Assembly: GCF_016808335.1 (NCBI RefSeq)
Contig: NC_053141.1
Location: forward strand, 3,547,326-3,611,325
Source of the DNA: Panicum virgatum
Taxonomy: Eukaryota; Streptophyta; Magnoliopsida; Poales; Poaceae
Length of the DNA: 64,000 nt
Reading direction: 5' to 3'
This document shows positions 35,873 through 47,900 of the stretch, piece by piece (position 1 is the first letter of the stretch; every line of letters begins with the position of its first letter). The notes beneath the pieces were generated by a model. It made no database searches and was not told the DNA's origin. It worked only from the letters and a program-made list of their open reading frames with translations. The position numbers were made by a program, and so were the translations under genes.

Positions 35873-36871
35873 CAGTGGGGCTAACAGAATTATTGTAGTA
35901 GAATGATTCAATGAACATGGGCACATGCTGTCTAGTGTCTACTAATGACGGTACATCTTTTGCATTTTCAGGGCAAGCCTGCTAGTAAAAGGTTGCACAT
36001 ATATATTAGCTATCAGATAGGGATGTGGCTTGCAATATTCTTTCCTGGTGTTCACATCCATGCACAAGAGGCAGAGTATGGATGGAAGCTATACCAAGAG
36101 GTAAATATATAGGCAGGCACAGTTTCTTGTGTGTGTGTGTGTGTGTGTGTGTGGACTAGGATCCCTCTTACACTACTACTACACACACCTTTTAAAATAC
36201 TGTCAGAATTTAGAATAAATTAATAGAGTTGAATTTGCACAGAAACAACAAGTAATAATTGTGCAATTTCGCCAGAATTGATTAGGACAAGCAGGAGGCA
36301 AAACACCGAAGATTCAACCACAGGAATCTACCCCGAATTCGCCATCAATAAACATCATCAGCGCCAATTTCCTAATGTTCGTCGCATCATAGCTGTCGTT
36401 GGGGAATGAATTAATCATGTTATATTTGCCATCTCGTCAGCGACTAATTCTGTCCTTGGCTGCAGGCCTGGGAACAATTCCATCTGTCCAAGGGTTTTTT
36501 TAGTAAAAGAAAAACCACCTGTGTCCATACCTCAGTTCTCTCCATCGAGGTGGCCGGCCATATAGGTTTTAGTCGAGGACTGAGCCGTCGACGCGGCGAG
36601 CTTGGCGGGAATGGTGGGGGTGTAGGAGTAAAAGTACAAGGAGTCGCTTTCAGAGCTCTTGAATTCTACTCCATTGTTGTTCTTGCTATAGCTGGACTTG
36701 TAGGGGCTAGTGCACATGATCAGTGACTACATACGTGATGCTTTTATGGAGGACCAGTACGTGCAAATCATATTGCGACAATATAGTTCGTCGCGTCACA
36801 AATAAAAACAATGTCTTTCTCGCAGGGAACATCGCACATGCTTTCCATGGATGCCAAGTGTCGTGCACTTT
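35873..36871. other. intergenic DNA with a (TG)n microsatellite
   Basis: A (TG)13 tract lies at 36128-36153. No gene was recognised in the remainder. Confidence 0.4.
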
Positions 36872-36879
36872 GATGTGCG

Positions 36880-37057
36880 CAGTGGCGGATCCAAGGGGGG
36901 GCTGGGGGGCTCCAGCCCCCCCTACGGGCTGCAACCTCCATTGGAACAAGGGGAGTTAGAGAAGGAGAAAGTGAAGGGAGAAAGAGAAGAAGAAGAAGAA
37001 AAAGAGGAAGAAGAAGACTTCAGCCCCCTCTATGGCTGTAACCTGGATCCGCCACTG
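36880..37057. mobile_element. 178-bp hAT-type MITE with perfect 8-bp TSD
   Basis: The ends CAGTGGCGGATCCA and TGGATCCGCCACTG are perfect inverted repeats. GATGTGCG is duplicated exactly at 36872-36879 and 37058-37065. The 8-bp duplication and CAGTG terminus fit hAT. The interior has inverted AGCCCCC...GGCTG(T/C)AACCT blocks and a purine-rich AAGAAGAAGAAG tract. Confidence 0.92.
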
Positions 37058-37124
37058 GATGTGCGGTCTCTATTCGAAACCCGATACTCTCTAGTTCTCA
37101 AATGGTGTTGATACAATCAGAGTG

Positions 37125-37268
37125 TCGTTTAAACGGACTAAACAGCAACTTACCGTTTAGCTATTTATTCGGACTAGACTGACTATTTAAACGGACCAAA
37201 CGGTGAATAAATGGACACGGTAAAACATTGTGTAGCGTGGACACAATATGTACATAGGCTAAACGGCC
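37125..37268. repeat. CCGTTTAG/CTAAACGG-rich repeat, copy 2
   Basis: It carries AAACGGACTAAACAGCAACT, TACCGTTTAGCTATTTATTC, GGACCAAACGG and GGCTAAACGGCC, matching 35731-35872 in order and orientation. Confidence 0.5.
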
Positions 37269-37785
37269 GCTTACGCAGACAGTAAATACGAATTTTTTGT
37301 CCCCCGACCAGCCTGTCCGGCTCTCGTAGGGTCAGCCTGTTCTCGATTGAAGCTCATGAGCCGAGTTGTCTTGGCGCGACCATGATCCTAACAAAGTCGG
37401 ATGAGCTGGTCCTATGCGTTGTACGATTCATATGAACGTATGCATGGGATTTATCACACACTCATAAAAAAATTTTACCATACATTTCTCAATCAAATTA
37501 AATTATCCACGGCGTTATAACTGTTTTCCAGTTCTTTTTGAGCTGGCCATTCTCCTTCCCATTGTTGACTCGGTGGCTGGGGACCCATCCTCACCATCCG
37601 ATTGTGATCAGACGTAAGAGTTGCACAAAATCCCACCGTTGCGGCGCACTCACTGACATATGGGCCGGACTGCACCGGGTCCACATATCAGTGGTACCAG
37701 TCCCTCTGCTCGGTGCGGCACTGGAGTCAACGGTCAGCTCCCCCGGGTGTTCACAGTGCGGCGCAGCTCCCCTTCTTCCTGGCTC

Positions 37786-37791
37786 TATAAA
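37786..37791 (+). promoter_or_regulatory. TATA box of LHT-A
   Basis: TATAAA within GGCTCTATAAAGGAGA lies 127 bp upstream of the ATG at 37918. LHT-C (GCTCTATAAAGAAGAG) and LHT-D (GCTCTATAAATTAAAG) have the same box at similar distance, so the promoter core is shared among paralogs. Confidence 0.75.
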
Positions 37792-37917
37792 GGAGACCGA
37801 GGTGGCCGGCCTCTTCGTCTCCCTGTCCCTCTCCTGGTCTCCTCTATCGGCCGGCCCCTCTGTATCCCCCATTGTTGACGACTTCGTGACGCCGAGGAGG
37901 CAGCCCGAACGCCGGCC

Positions 37918-40900
37918 ATGGGGACTCAGGCTCCGGAGAACCACTCCCCTGTAAAGGTACCCTGCGTTCACCAGCACACACCTCTGTCTGCTCTAGCTGG
38001 TTATCTCTTGTTTCCTGAACCTGATCCCTTTCTTGCCGGCCATGGCGTCTTCCTTTTTCATTTCCGTCGACCCTTCTTTACCCTATCCAAACAAGAACAC
38101 ACGGCTGGAATTTACAGCATTTCTTAGAAGCATTCGCAATGCACACACGCTTTATTTCAGATATTTGGAGTTTTCTTTTCGAAATTTAGAGGTGCCTGTG
38201 CTTTGAGAAGCAAGAAAGAAAAAGAAGAAAGAGTCGAGAGCTGTCGAGTTGCGAGGAGCATGGAGTTCGAAAGACGCCATGAGATAGGCAGAGCCGGCCA
38301 AATCAGGTGGCCGGGTACTGAGATTAGATTCAGATACCTTTGCACGGGAGGGGGCGGGGGGGGGGGGGGGGGGGGGAGTGGTCTTTTGGACGCCTTTCGC
38401 ATGCCGGATTCCTCCGCTGGCATCAACTGAATAGTATCTGCCCTGCCCATGCTTGTTCATCTGATACATGTGAAACTGCCCTTGTCATCCACTTTTTACT
38501 TCTTTCCTTTGGTAAAAAGAAACAAAGAAACGAGAGAAAGAACATGGATGGAGTCTCTATTAAATACCGGATTCATAGGATCGGCGTGAATTCTGATGCT
38601 TTACGTTAATTGCAGAATTTCCTCCTTTATCCTTTTAAAAGATTATTAGCTGTTTCCTCTCTGTAATATTTAATTACCTTTAATATTAATTACCTTGTTC
38701 TTGAGCTGTAATATTAATTCCCTTGTTCTTGAGCTGTAATATTAATTCCCTCTTTACTCCGTAACAATTACCTGCAATGTCATCTACCAGAAATTTATTT
38801 TAGTTTTCAAGCTAAAAGAAAAAAAATGAACTGTAAACAGAGAGTTGAAGTCTCAGTCTTTGGCTGTCCTTGTCATATGGTCCACACGCTGGCCTTGATC
38901 CCTTGACAATGAACCCATCTTTGTACTATCTTTAGTAGACTGTTTCTCCTCCAGTCCTCCCTGTTTGCTTCGCTCTCGTGTCCAAGGCCGGCAATTGCTT
39001 TCACTTTGGAATTCCCAACCAAAACTCTTGTCCTTCTAGTTTATTTTCACGGTAGATGGCCCATCTCTTGTCACTCATATTGTCTCTTTCTCTGGCCTAC
39101 CCGCTACCATTCAAGCAAGCTGCAGCCTACTGGTTGTGACTGTATGGTTCTCTCAGGAATTTCAAAGGAAACCGTACATTCAGATAGTGGTGTTGGGGGA
39201 CACCGAGACAGGATGCAAGTTTCACCTCCTTTGGAATTCTAACGGTTCCAATAGGGTGCACACTGGAGTACTATTAAACTCTGTTGCTCTGCATCCGCGA
39301 AAGATAATCGCTATTATCGAGGGGTCATGGATGATTGATTATCCATGTCGTGACCATGACGTGTACTTAACCCCCAAATAGATTACATGATCGTCACAAG
39401 CTCCAAGAACAAGTTGTGTTAAGTATCGGGTTTGGAGTAGGTCAGTAAGATGTTTATATATAAGCTGCTACATGCAAGATGTTAAGCAGGTCCTTGCTTT
39501 GGTGTCTTGTTTAAAACACAACTTGGTAATCGAAGCCTGATTTCTGTCTTCTTCTGAAGATACTCTGTGCCTGCAAAAACTGGAGTTGTTAGGTAACATG
39601 CTTGATAGAAAAATTAAAAATCTTGTCAAGCATCTGATGATCTTGACTTCAGCAAGTAGGCCATGTGACTAGTCAACTGCTGAGAAGAAAAAGAAATCAC
39701 TAGTAGTTGATCTCACTCAACGTTCAAATTTCAAAGATGCACTTTATTCGAGTTGATAATTCCTGCACTGATCTGTCGCTAGTATGCCATTGTGGGCCTA
39801 TTTTTTAAATAATGGAACCTTTATTTTAAGATGAAATATTGGTATGGACTGCGCATCTGATTGCTCAGATGGGCTGGTTTTCTGGATATTATTGCCATGT
39901 AAAATTTACTTGTTTACAAATATTGAAACCTATTACTGTTCTGCAAAATGTAAATAAAATAATTGCTCATGTTCTTGATTAGTCATATATCAAGAAGTAT
40001 TAGATAAACTGAACAATCTTTGTATGGATAGTCAAATATCTCTGTTAGCAATATCTATTTATCAACTTGCCTGTAACCTTATTCTTGTGAAGTACTTTTG
40101 TCGTGCTATGCGTGTGATCATCCAAGATCTGCAGGTTGTCAACCCCAAATGGCCGTGCCAGCTAACAACAACAATCCCAAAAACTTGCAGGATGAGAGGA
40201 GCGCACGGGAGAAGGCGATCGACGACTGGCTCCCGATCACCTCGTCGAGGAATGCCAAGTGGTGGTACTCTGCCTTTCACAATGTCACTGCCATGGTTGG
40301 TGCCGGTGTGCTCAGCCTTCCATATGCCATGTCTGAGCTTGGCTGGTACGTGTGTGCCATCTTGCTGCAATGACATTCACAATCAGTTATATGCTGACCA
40401 ATTCAGCCATCTTATTGGATTGTCACAAAGAATTCTCTGCTTGATTTATCAATTTAACAATTTGCAGGGGTCCTGGCATCGCAGTGCTGATCATATCATG
40501 GATCATCACGCTGTACACGCTTTGGCAGATGGTGGAGATGCACGAGATGGTGCCAGGCAAGCGGTTCGATCGGTACCATGAGCTTGGTCAGCATGCATTC
40601 GGCGAGAAGCTGGGGCTCTGGATTGTTGTGCCGCAGCAGCTCATCGTCGAGGTGGGCGTCAACATCGTGTACATGGTCACTGGAGGCAAATCCCTGAAGA
40701 AGTTCCACGATGTGATCTGCGATGGCAAGTGCAAAGACATCAAGACCACCTACTTCATCATGATCTTTGCCTCTGTCCACTTCGTGCTATCCCAGCTCCC
40801 CAACTTTAATTCCATCTCTGGTGTCTCCCTCGCTGCTGCCGTCATGTCGCTCAGGTACCACTTGACTGTCCTTGCCTCAGTAACTCTACTGTACTGTTGA

Positions 40901-42300
40901 AAATTCAGCAACTTCCTGAAAATCCATGTATAGCCGAGTAATCACTGACATGGATACTCATGGCAGTTACTCAACAATTGCTTGGGGTGCATCGGTGGAC
41001 AAGGGTAAGCTTCAAGATGTGGATTACCACCTGCGCGCGACAACGACGCCGGGGAAGGTGTTTGGCTTCTTTGGTGCGTTGGGCGATGTGGCATTTGCAT
41101 ATGCGGGGCACAATGTGGTTCTAGAGATCCAGGCCACTATCCCTTCGACACCAGAGATGCCATCTAAGAAACCTATGTGGAAGGGAGTTATTGTCGCCTA
41201 TATCGTGGTGGCACTCTGCTACTTCCCTGTTGCACTCATCGGCTATTGGGCTTTCGGCAACAAAGTGGACGACAACATCCTCATCACCCTCAACAATCCA
41301 AAGTGGCTCATTGCCCTTGCCAACATGATGGTCGTGATCCATGTTATCGGGAGCTACCAGGTACATACCCCCACCTCTGTTCCTTTTCTTATGCTTTAAC
41401 CATAGGGATCAAAATGTTGCTAACCTTGAACCAGTATGCTGAAAATTGATCAAGATGGATATAACAAAATTTTGAAACCATGCCTTTGAATTCATCATTA
41501 CAGTTTTTGTAAATTCTCATGATCTAAAGTGGACACCGGATGTTTTGATGCAGATCTATGCGATGCCAGTGTTTGACATGATAGAGACTGTGCTGGTGAA
41601 GAAGCTGCATTTCCCTCCTGGCCTGACACTACGTTTGATTGCCCGGACTGTTTATGTTGGTAATGCCCTTTTCTGGAATCAACATCTCTCACCAAAACTG
41701 GTGCATCAAGGTGAACAAAAACAGATCTAACGCGATGCAACTTGTGCAGCTTTGACAATGTTCATAGCCATCACCTTCCCCTTCTTTGGTGGATTGCTTG
41801 GTTTCTTTGGTGGATTCGCCTTTGCGCCGACTACATATTTTGTAAGCTCTCATCGATCCATCTATGCATTTCATTTCCATCTTTGAGTTCTTGCAATACC
41901 ATAACTTTAAATACATTCTGTGTCCCCAAAACAAATGCAGCTACACAATTGAAGTATATTCCTAGTAATATAATAACTTGAGAGCTGACCAACTTTTGCT
42001 TGTTCCTTCCAGCTTCCCTGCATCATGTGGCTCGCAATCTACAAGCCCAAAAGGTTCAGTCTCTCATGGTTCACCAACTGGGTAAGCACTAACTATATAC
42101 ATCCATCCAGCATCTTCGTTCTTTCAGCAATAGAATGCCTCTCTGCTTAACCTTTCCTCCTACAGTAAAATAAACCTCTGTTCTCCATTGTTTTTCACCA
42201 GATCTGCATTATTCTTGGGGTGCTTCTGATGGTTCTATCGCCAATTGGAGGACTCCGGCAAATAATAATCGATGCTAAAACATACAAATTCTACTCGTAA
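37918..42300 (+). CDS. LHT1: LHT1-type lysine/histidine (amino acid) transporter, LHT-A
   Basis: Eight exons: 37918-37956, 40191-40345, 40468-40854, 40967-41360, 41554-41659, 41750-41841, 42013-42081, 42202-42300. They total 1341 nt and give 446 residues, normal for LHT1. It belongs to the AAAP family (Aa_trans), plasma-membrane proton symporters that import neutral, acidic and basic amino acids. A charged cytosolic N-terminus precedes TM1 (about residues 41-62, [20 protein letters not shown]). Family signatures follow: [63 protein letters not shown] and a C-terminal AKTYKFYS. Intron 1 is 2.2 kb and contains a 21-base G run (38356-38376). An alternative ATG at 40149 would give a different N-terminus without the first exon, but the upstream exon is matched in LHT-C. 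The substrate range of this copy is inferred. Confidence 0.9.
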
Positions 42301-44201
42301 AGAACTACCAGCCATCATCGTCCGACTTGTAAACACCGTCGACGAGTTTTTGTTGCGTCAAACAGAAAAGGTCCTGGGAAGTTCCTAGTACCAGAAATTG
42401 GTTCCAATGTTGGGTTATTAGTTATATATACATGTTTTTTTTTCTGAACATTCCAAAGGTGAACGTGGTGTGTGTCTGTACATAAGAGAATTAATGCTGG
42501 TGGCTGTTCTAGATGTTGGCGATAATGCAGTGTGGTTTGTAGTTTGGACTTTGAAAGTGGCTAGAGTGTGATGCTTGGTGAACTCTAAAAAGCATGATAT
42601 TTGGAATTTGAGCAGTTCTTTCGTTCTTAACTTGCTCCTACAGCGCAACCTTCTTTCTTTGTCAAGAAGATAATTGTGCTCTTTTTTCTCAATTACAAGG
42701 ATGGCACATATATACACACGACCATGCACAAATACTAGTTAAGTCGCTGCTGATGGAAGCAATCCCGGGTGTGTAAATCGCATGCATCAGAGATAAGACT
42801 GTGTTCCTTTCATTTATGGATATTACAAATACACAGTGCAGGTATAATTGTGAATGAGAATGGTTGCTGTACACCATGTTGGGCTAGGTTCATAGCAAAC
42901 AGTATACTACTTGGAATACCTAATGATGGAACGATTAATCTCTGAGATGATATTGTTGTATCTACATGCTTCTTGCATAATTCATAAAGGGAAAACCCCA
43001 GAATTGCCCCTCTCAAGTATAGCCAAAATCAGGATCATATAACTCAAAACCATTTTTTGTTTCATTTACTCTCACATGCATCTATGTTTATCGGTCCAAT
43101 TTACCTCTTATTAAGATTTGTATTTCTTGTTTGTCCACGCGCAAGTAGAGTTTTGAGATAAATTTTGCTAGGTGACAATGAACACCAAAATTTATGTAGA
43201 AAATACATTATGAATTTATTATTATTTTGATAGGCTAGACATATAATAATAAATTAATCTTTGTGATACAAAATAATGTTATGCAAAATAATGAAAATCC
43301 TAAAATTTGATTTTAAAATATTTGGCTTACAAACTTGAAATCATGTGGGTGGATAAGTCTGGGAAGATAATATCGTAAAATTTTGGATTTTGTAAATGTA
43401 TCTTATTATGATGAGGTTGAACCCATGTGTTACTTCAATTTTATTCTGAAAATGTCAAATAATCCGAGGGATTAGTATACTACCTATCTTTCAAAATACT
43501 ATCAAAACTAATAGAATTATATTTCCTCAAGAACAAACAATGATTAAGAGTATGTTCTCATTGGCAAAGCTCTAGCTCCAACTCTTTATTCCTAGCTCCA
43601 TGAAGTCATAACGAGGGTACACTAGAAGTGTGATTACAAGCTATTTTCATCTCTTTTAGATTTAAAAAAAACTTAAACAACATTATATTAGCCTACAAGC
43701 TTCACATCTGAGCTGTAGTTGGGTGCACCCTGCGAATCCAGACCTAAGCTATAAACTTTGGGTGGTGGAGGGGATTAAAATCAAAGATAGCAGAAGGTCA
43801 CCACCGAGATCTCTGCATCCCCGTTCTCTAATCTCTATTGAGGCTTCCAAACAGGATTACCAAAAGCTATCTCATCAGATTTCTTAAAAAAGGTTCCTTC
43901 AAAAAAATAAAAGATTTCTTAAAAAAGGTGATAGCGAGGCATGGCATTATGATAATGAAATCATTCACATATAGCTTTGGAAGTGGCTTTGTCGCCACAA
44001 ATTTATCCCAATAACTTCTTCAAATCAATGAAATGCAAAAAATGACACTGTAGAAAATGGGGGCCTTGTTCGATATCTAGAATTTTTGTATAATTTATGC
44101 TGTTTCTTAACAAAACTACATCTAAAATTTTTATTTTCTGCTGGATAATTAACATCTAAGGAGCAACCATTACCCTAGAGATTCTAGTAGAGTTTTTGTA
44201 C
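42301..44201. other. LHT-A 3' flank and intergenic DNA
   Basis: The 3' UTR probably covers the first few hundred bases; no single poly(A) signal stands out. The rest is AT-rich. A decayed MITE-like piece begins near 42985 (GGGAAAACCCCAGAATTGCC), without a definable second end. Confidence 0.35.
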
Positions 44202-44435
44202 TACTCCCTCCATGCTAGAATATAATATAGCTATACTTAGGTTCATCCAAAGTCAAATATGAGACTACCGATATCTTTAAAAGTAATTAATTTTAAGTAC
44301 AAAAATTGTTTGTTATGATAGTTGGTTTCATGATGAATCAACTAATATCATTTCTATATTTTCAATCTTTATAATTTTTTAGTATCCATAGTCAAATTTT
44401 AAAAGGTTTGACTTAGGAAAACCTAAAGTGGCTAT

Positions 44436-45826
44436 TACTACCAGAATTAGCAGCTTTGCCGAGCGCTAGGGGCACTCGGTAAAGCCCAAAAAACTCCAGG
44501 CAAAGGCTTTGTCGAGTGTAATACTTGGCAAAGAGTACAGGACAAACAATTGGTTAGCAAGGAGCTTTTTGCCGAGTGCCCGGCCGAGTGTCTTTTGTCG
44601 GGCACTCGGCAAAGATTTTGTCGTGTGTCAAAAAACACTCAGCAAATAATTTTCAAGAAAAATAAGAAAACTGATTTTAAAAATAGTAAAAAAAATATTT
44701 TTAATTTGGGGAGGACCCCACTGACTGTCTCCATCGAAGTTGCAAGTCTTCATGCTTTACGGCTCTGGTGGGATTCGAACCCATGACCTCGACTTCACGC
44801 GTTACCTCCTCTAACCTCTACACAACACGACACGAGTCTTTGTGTCGATACTATATATGGTACTAGTTCCTATTATTCTATACTCAGCCAGTATTGAAAT
44901 GACTATTTGAGACTCTAAATGAATTCAAATGAAAAGGCTGTAAACTAAAAAGTTTCATAACCTTTCAAGATCTACAACTTTCATTTTGGTTGTTTCCCCA
45001 TCCGAGGCCGTTTACAAAATTTGAAATTCAAACGTAGTTTTCGTTGACAAGATGATTTCAAATCAAAAAGTTGTCAACTACAAAGTTTCATAACTTTTTT
45101 AGATATACAATTTTTATTTTGGTTGTTTCCCCATCCGATGTACTTAAAAATCAAATTTCAAATTTAAGAAAATCAAACGTAGTTTTTGTTGGCAAATAAA
45201 TTCAAATTAAAAAGTGTTCAACTTCTGAAGATCTACAATTTTTATTTTTGTCATTTGTTCATCCGGTATCATGGTAGTATTGTTCACAAATCTTATATAT
45301 CTCTCTTCTAGTTTCATAAAACTATATGAGAGAGATGTAGATTTTGTGAATAGCGTTACTATCGCTTTGTCGAATGAAAAGTTGTAGATCTTGAGAAGTT
45401 ATACAACTTTGTAGTTGAACACAATTTTTATTTGAATTAATTTACTGCATTAAATATGCTTTGAATTTGTCATTTACCGAGTGCTTTTTGTCCAGCACTC
45501 GACAAAGTCCTTTTTGCCGAGCGTCTTTTGCCCAGCACTCGGCAAATAGCTTATTTGCTGAGTGTTGAATTTTAGGCACTTGGCAAAAGTATATTTTGGC
45601 GAGTTTAAAAGAAAAAAACACTCGGCAAAGAGCTTATTTGTTGAGTGTTGATTTTAGGCACTTGGCAAAAATATATTTTGCCGAGTGTAAAAGAAAAAAC
45701 ACTCGGCAAAGACCCTAGTTGCCAAGTGCTGTTATTTTGCCAAGTGTTTTTTGGCGGCACTCGGCAAAAAGGCTGTTTGCCGAGTGCTTGATGGAATGCA
45801 CTCAGCAAATATAGGTTTCCGTAGTG
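44436..45826. mobile_element. non-autonomous CACTA element, 1391 bp, TSD TAT
   Basis: The ends are TACTACCAGAA (expected CACTACCAGAA, first base changed) and TTTCCGTAGTG, with TAT on both sides (44433-44435, 45827-45829). Subterminal arrays of GCCGAGTG and CACTCGGCAAA motifs in both orientations cover 44450-44650 and 45475-45800, the usual transposase-binding layout of grass CACTA elements. The middle is AT-rich with inverted copies of AAGATCTACAAC-type blocks. There is no transposase. Confidence 0.9.
44766..44786 (-). other. tRNA T-arm-like sequence inside the CACTA element
   Basis: On the minus strand it reads ATGGGTTCGAATCCCACCAG, matching the T-arm consensus GGTTCGAATCC with a closing stem. 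No acceptor, D-arm or anticodon arm could be assembled around it, so it is a tRNA-like fragment and not a tRNA gene. Confidence 0.35.
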
Positions 45827-45849
45827 TATACTCTAGGACCGAGGAAGTA

Positions 45850-46239
45850 GGGCATAATGAACAGGGTCGCATGGTGGTGCACTGGTTCACTCTGAGCAGC
45901 AGGCAATACTTCCACTGAGACTGACCTTACATGATGTACCACACCAAACACCATGTTAGAGTCGAGAGCGATTAAGCTCAGAGAACTGATGAGTTGTTCG
46001 ATCATGGATTAATTCATGGCATTTATACGTGCACGGCCTATTCTCGCTAAACAAAATTATGGAAACAAGCAAGTCCATGTTCATGCACACCTAAAACACG
46101 TCTATGTTCATGCAAACCTAAAACGCGTACGAGTCCAAATGCAGAGAGCCCAACAGAACTCACTAGCTAGCCCAATAGCATTTATTCACCGTTGCTGCGC
46201 AGCGCTGGAGTCAAGGGTGAATTGACGGCGTGTCTATTC
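45850..46239. other. intergenic DNA
   Basis: Nothing recognisable. A short direct repeat (CATGTTCATGCACACCTAAA / TATGTTCATGCAAACCTAAA) lies at 46077-46122. Confidence 0.35.
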
Positions 46240-46247
46240 ATCGCGCG

Positions 46248-46763
46248 CAGGACCGTCTCCAGGAATTCGAGGCCCCAGGACGAAATGTAAAATGGGGCCC
46301 TAAAATATATATAAGAATAATATATCGAATATAAGTAATATATTTTTCATACAATTATGTAACTTTAGTATGTATTATTTCAAACACTATTTTGAAATAT
46401 ATCAAATGAGAATGGTAAAACTATAAAAATACAACTAACCTCATGTTCTACTAAAGAGTAGCATCGTTCTCATATTCTTAGAAATGAAATCTTCAATTAT
46501 ATCTTCGTAGTTGATCTCCAGGATATCATTTTTAATTGTTGTTGTCACCAACCCATTGAGTCTTTCTTGCGTCATAGTAGAACACAAATAGGATTTCAAT
46601 AACTTGAGTTTAGAAAAACACCTTTTCGAAGATGCAACAGTAAGAATGGTTAAAAAAAATTTATATGCGATAATGCAATAATAATAACATCAACTACTTG
46701 GGGCCCCTCCGTTTGGGGGGCCTGTGCCGTCGCCCAGCTCGCCCGGGGCCATGGACGGGCCTG
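46248..46763 (-). mobile_element. 516-bp deleted hAT element with a transposase 3' remnant
   Basis: The ends CAGGACCGTC and GACGGGCCTG are inverted repeats. The flanks ATCGCGCG (46240-46247) and ATCGCGCA (46764-46771) are an 8-bp duplication with one change. On the minus strand about 46450-46625 reads KLKLLKSYLCSTMTQERLNG followed by an EDIIEDFISKNMR-like end. That is the hATC dimerisation segment of hAT transposases of the zinc-finger-MYM/TTF-type group. The rest of the transposase is deleted, so it is an internally deleted derivative. Confidence 0.8.
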
Positions 46764-47085
46764 ATCGCGCACGTTACTGCGCGATGATTCGTCGCAGAAG
46801 CGCATCGTGCGCACACAAATTCGGCCCTTTTCACTTAATGAGGCCCTTTTAGCAGGCGGCCCATATTAATCTACCAATTCGGCTTTCCTACAGATCAGCC
46901 TTTTTTCTATTCCCCCCGTGTGGCTGTGTCTACCTTTGAAAGTCTCTGTTACTTGTTAGTGTTGTTGCTGTCTCTCTGTTCATTTCATCGTTTCGTTTCT
47001 TCCATCCGTTCCTTTCCTTCCCCTGCTTGTCATTACTGTTTTTTTTGTTCTTTCATGTGCTTTGCTTTGCGTCAACAACAAAGCA

Positions 47086-47087
<2 letters not shown>

Positions 47088-47119
<32 letters not shown>
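47088..47119. repeat. (AT)16 microsatellite
   Basis: An uninterrupted AT dinucleotide run. Confidence 0.95.
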
Positions 47120-47121
<2 letters not shown>

Positions 47122-47289
47122 TTTTCTTTTCTTTTCTTCTTCAACAACTATATACTTCTACCAACATTTACGTTCAAGTTTCTTGTCATGTTTTGATTTT
47201 GAAATGAGCACATCTGCGTATGTGTACTGAATAACAATGATGAGCAAACCATACCATGCATCACTCTTTGCCTCTTGAACAATTTAGCC

Positions 47290-47900
47290 GGAACTTTTGA
47301 AAAAGTTTCATAAAACATTTTAAATTGTTCCAAACATATGAAATATTCCAAAAATAACATGTCAGAAACATTTTAAATTGTTTCTTTGTTCCAAAATATT
47401 ATCCATTATTTTTAGGAATCAAAAAAATGTTCCAAAACATTTGTCGGAAACATTTAAAATTGTTCCATTCTTCCGAAACAAATTTGAATTTTTTTGTTCA
47501 GAACATTTTAAAATGTTCCAATGTTCCACAACTCCAAATGTTCGACAATTATTCGGTCGGAACATTTAAAAATGTTCCAATGTTCCACAACTCCAAATGT
47601 TCGACAATTATTCAGTCGGAACATTTAAAAATGTTCCAATGTTCCACAACTCCAAATGTTCGACAATTCTTTGGTCGAAAAATTTAAAAATGTTCCCATG
47701 TTCCACTACTCCAAATGAAAAAAATTCTTATGTGTAAGGAACATTTGGAAACATTTGGCAATAATTTTCAAATTTTCAAAAAAAATTGTAAATTCTAATT
47801 TTCAGAACATTTTCAAAAATGGAGGAAACAATCATAAATGTTTCTGGGCGGAACATTCAAAAATTCTTTTCAAACATAGTTGGGCGGAACAAATAGTAAT
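47290..47900. repeat. GGAAC/GTTCC-rich block with a 59-bp tandem array
   Basis: From about 47500 to 47720 a 59-bp unit (GGAACATTTAAAAATGTTCC then AATGTTCCACAACTCC and ATGTTCGACAATTATTC) is repeated about three and a half times. Each unit holds the perfect inverted repeat GGAACATTT/AAATGTTCC. The flanks out to 47290 and 47900 carry many more GGAAC and GTTCC words. It is non-coding with unknown origin; element ends were not found. Confidence 0.75.

Larger units (their letters stand above)
44204..45847. mobile_element. Stowaway MITE split by a CACTA element
   Basis: The left end CTCCCTCCATGCTAGAATAT follows TA (44202-44203). The right end ACTCTAGGACCGAGGAAG precedes TA (45848-45849). These are inverted Stowaway termini. 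Without the nested CACTA (44436-45826 plus 3-bp duplication) the element is 250 bp, a normal Stowaway size. Confidence 0.85.

Noticed and set aside
38356..38376. poly-G run as a functional signal
   Set aside because: A 21-base G homopolymer in intron 1 of LHT-A is a simple-sequence tract, with length likely affected by sequencing.
40024..40190. alternative first exon of LHT-A starting at ATG 40149
   Set aside because: It reads in frame, but the 37918 exon with its TATA box, donor and equivalents in LHT-C and LHT-D is the better start; CTTGCAG before GATGAG is a clean acceptor.
44760..44830. tRNA gene
   Set aside because: Only the T-arm is recognisable; no acceptor stem, D-arm or anticodon loop could be built.
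47500..47720. CRISPR-like array
   Set aside because: The 59-bp units are directly adjacent with no unique spacers and lie in plant nuclear DNA; this is an ordinary tandem repeat.
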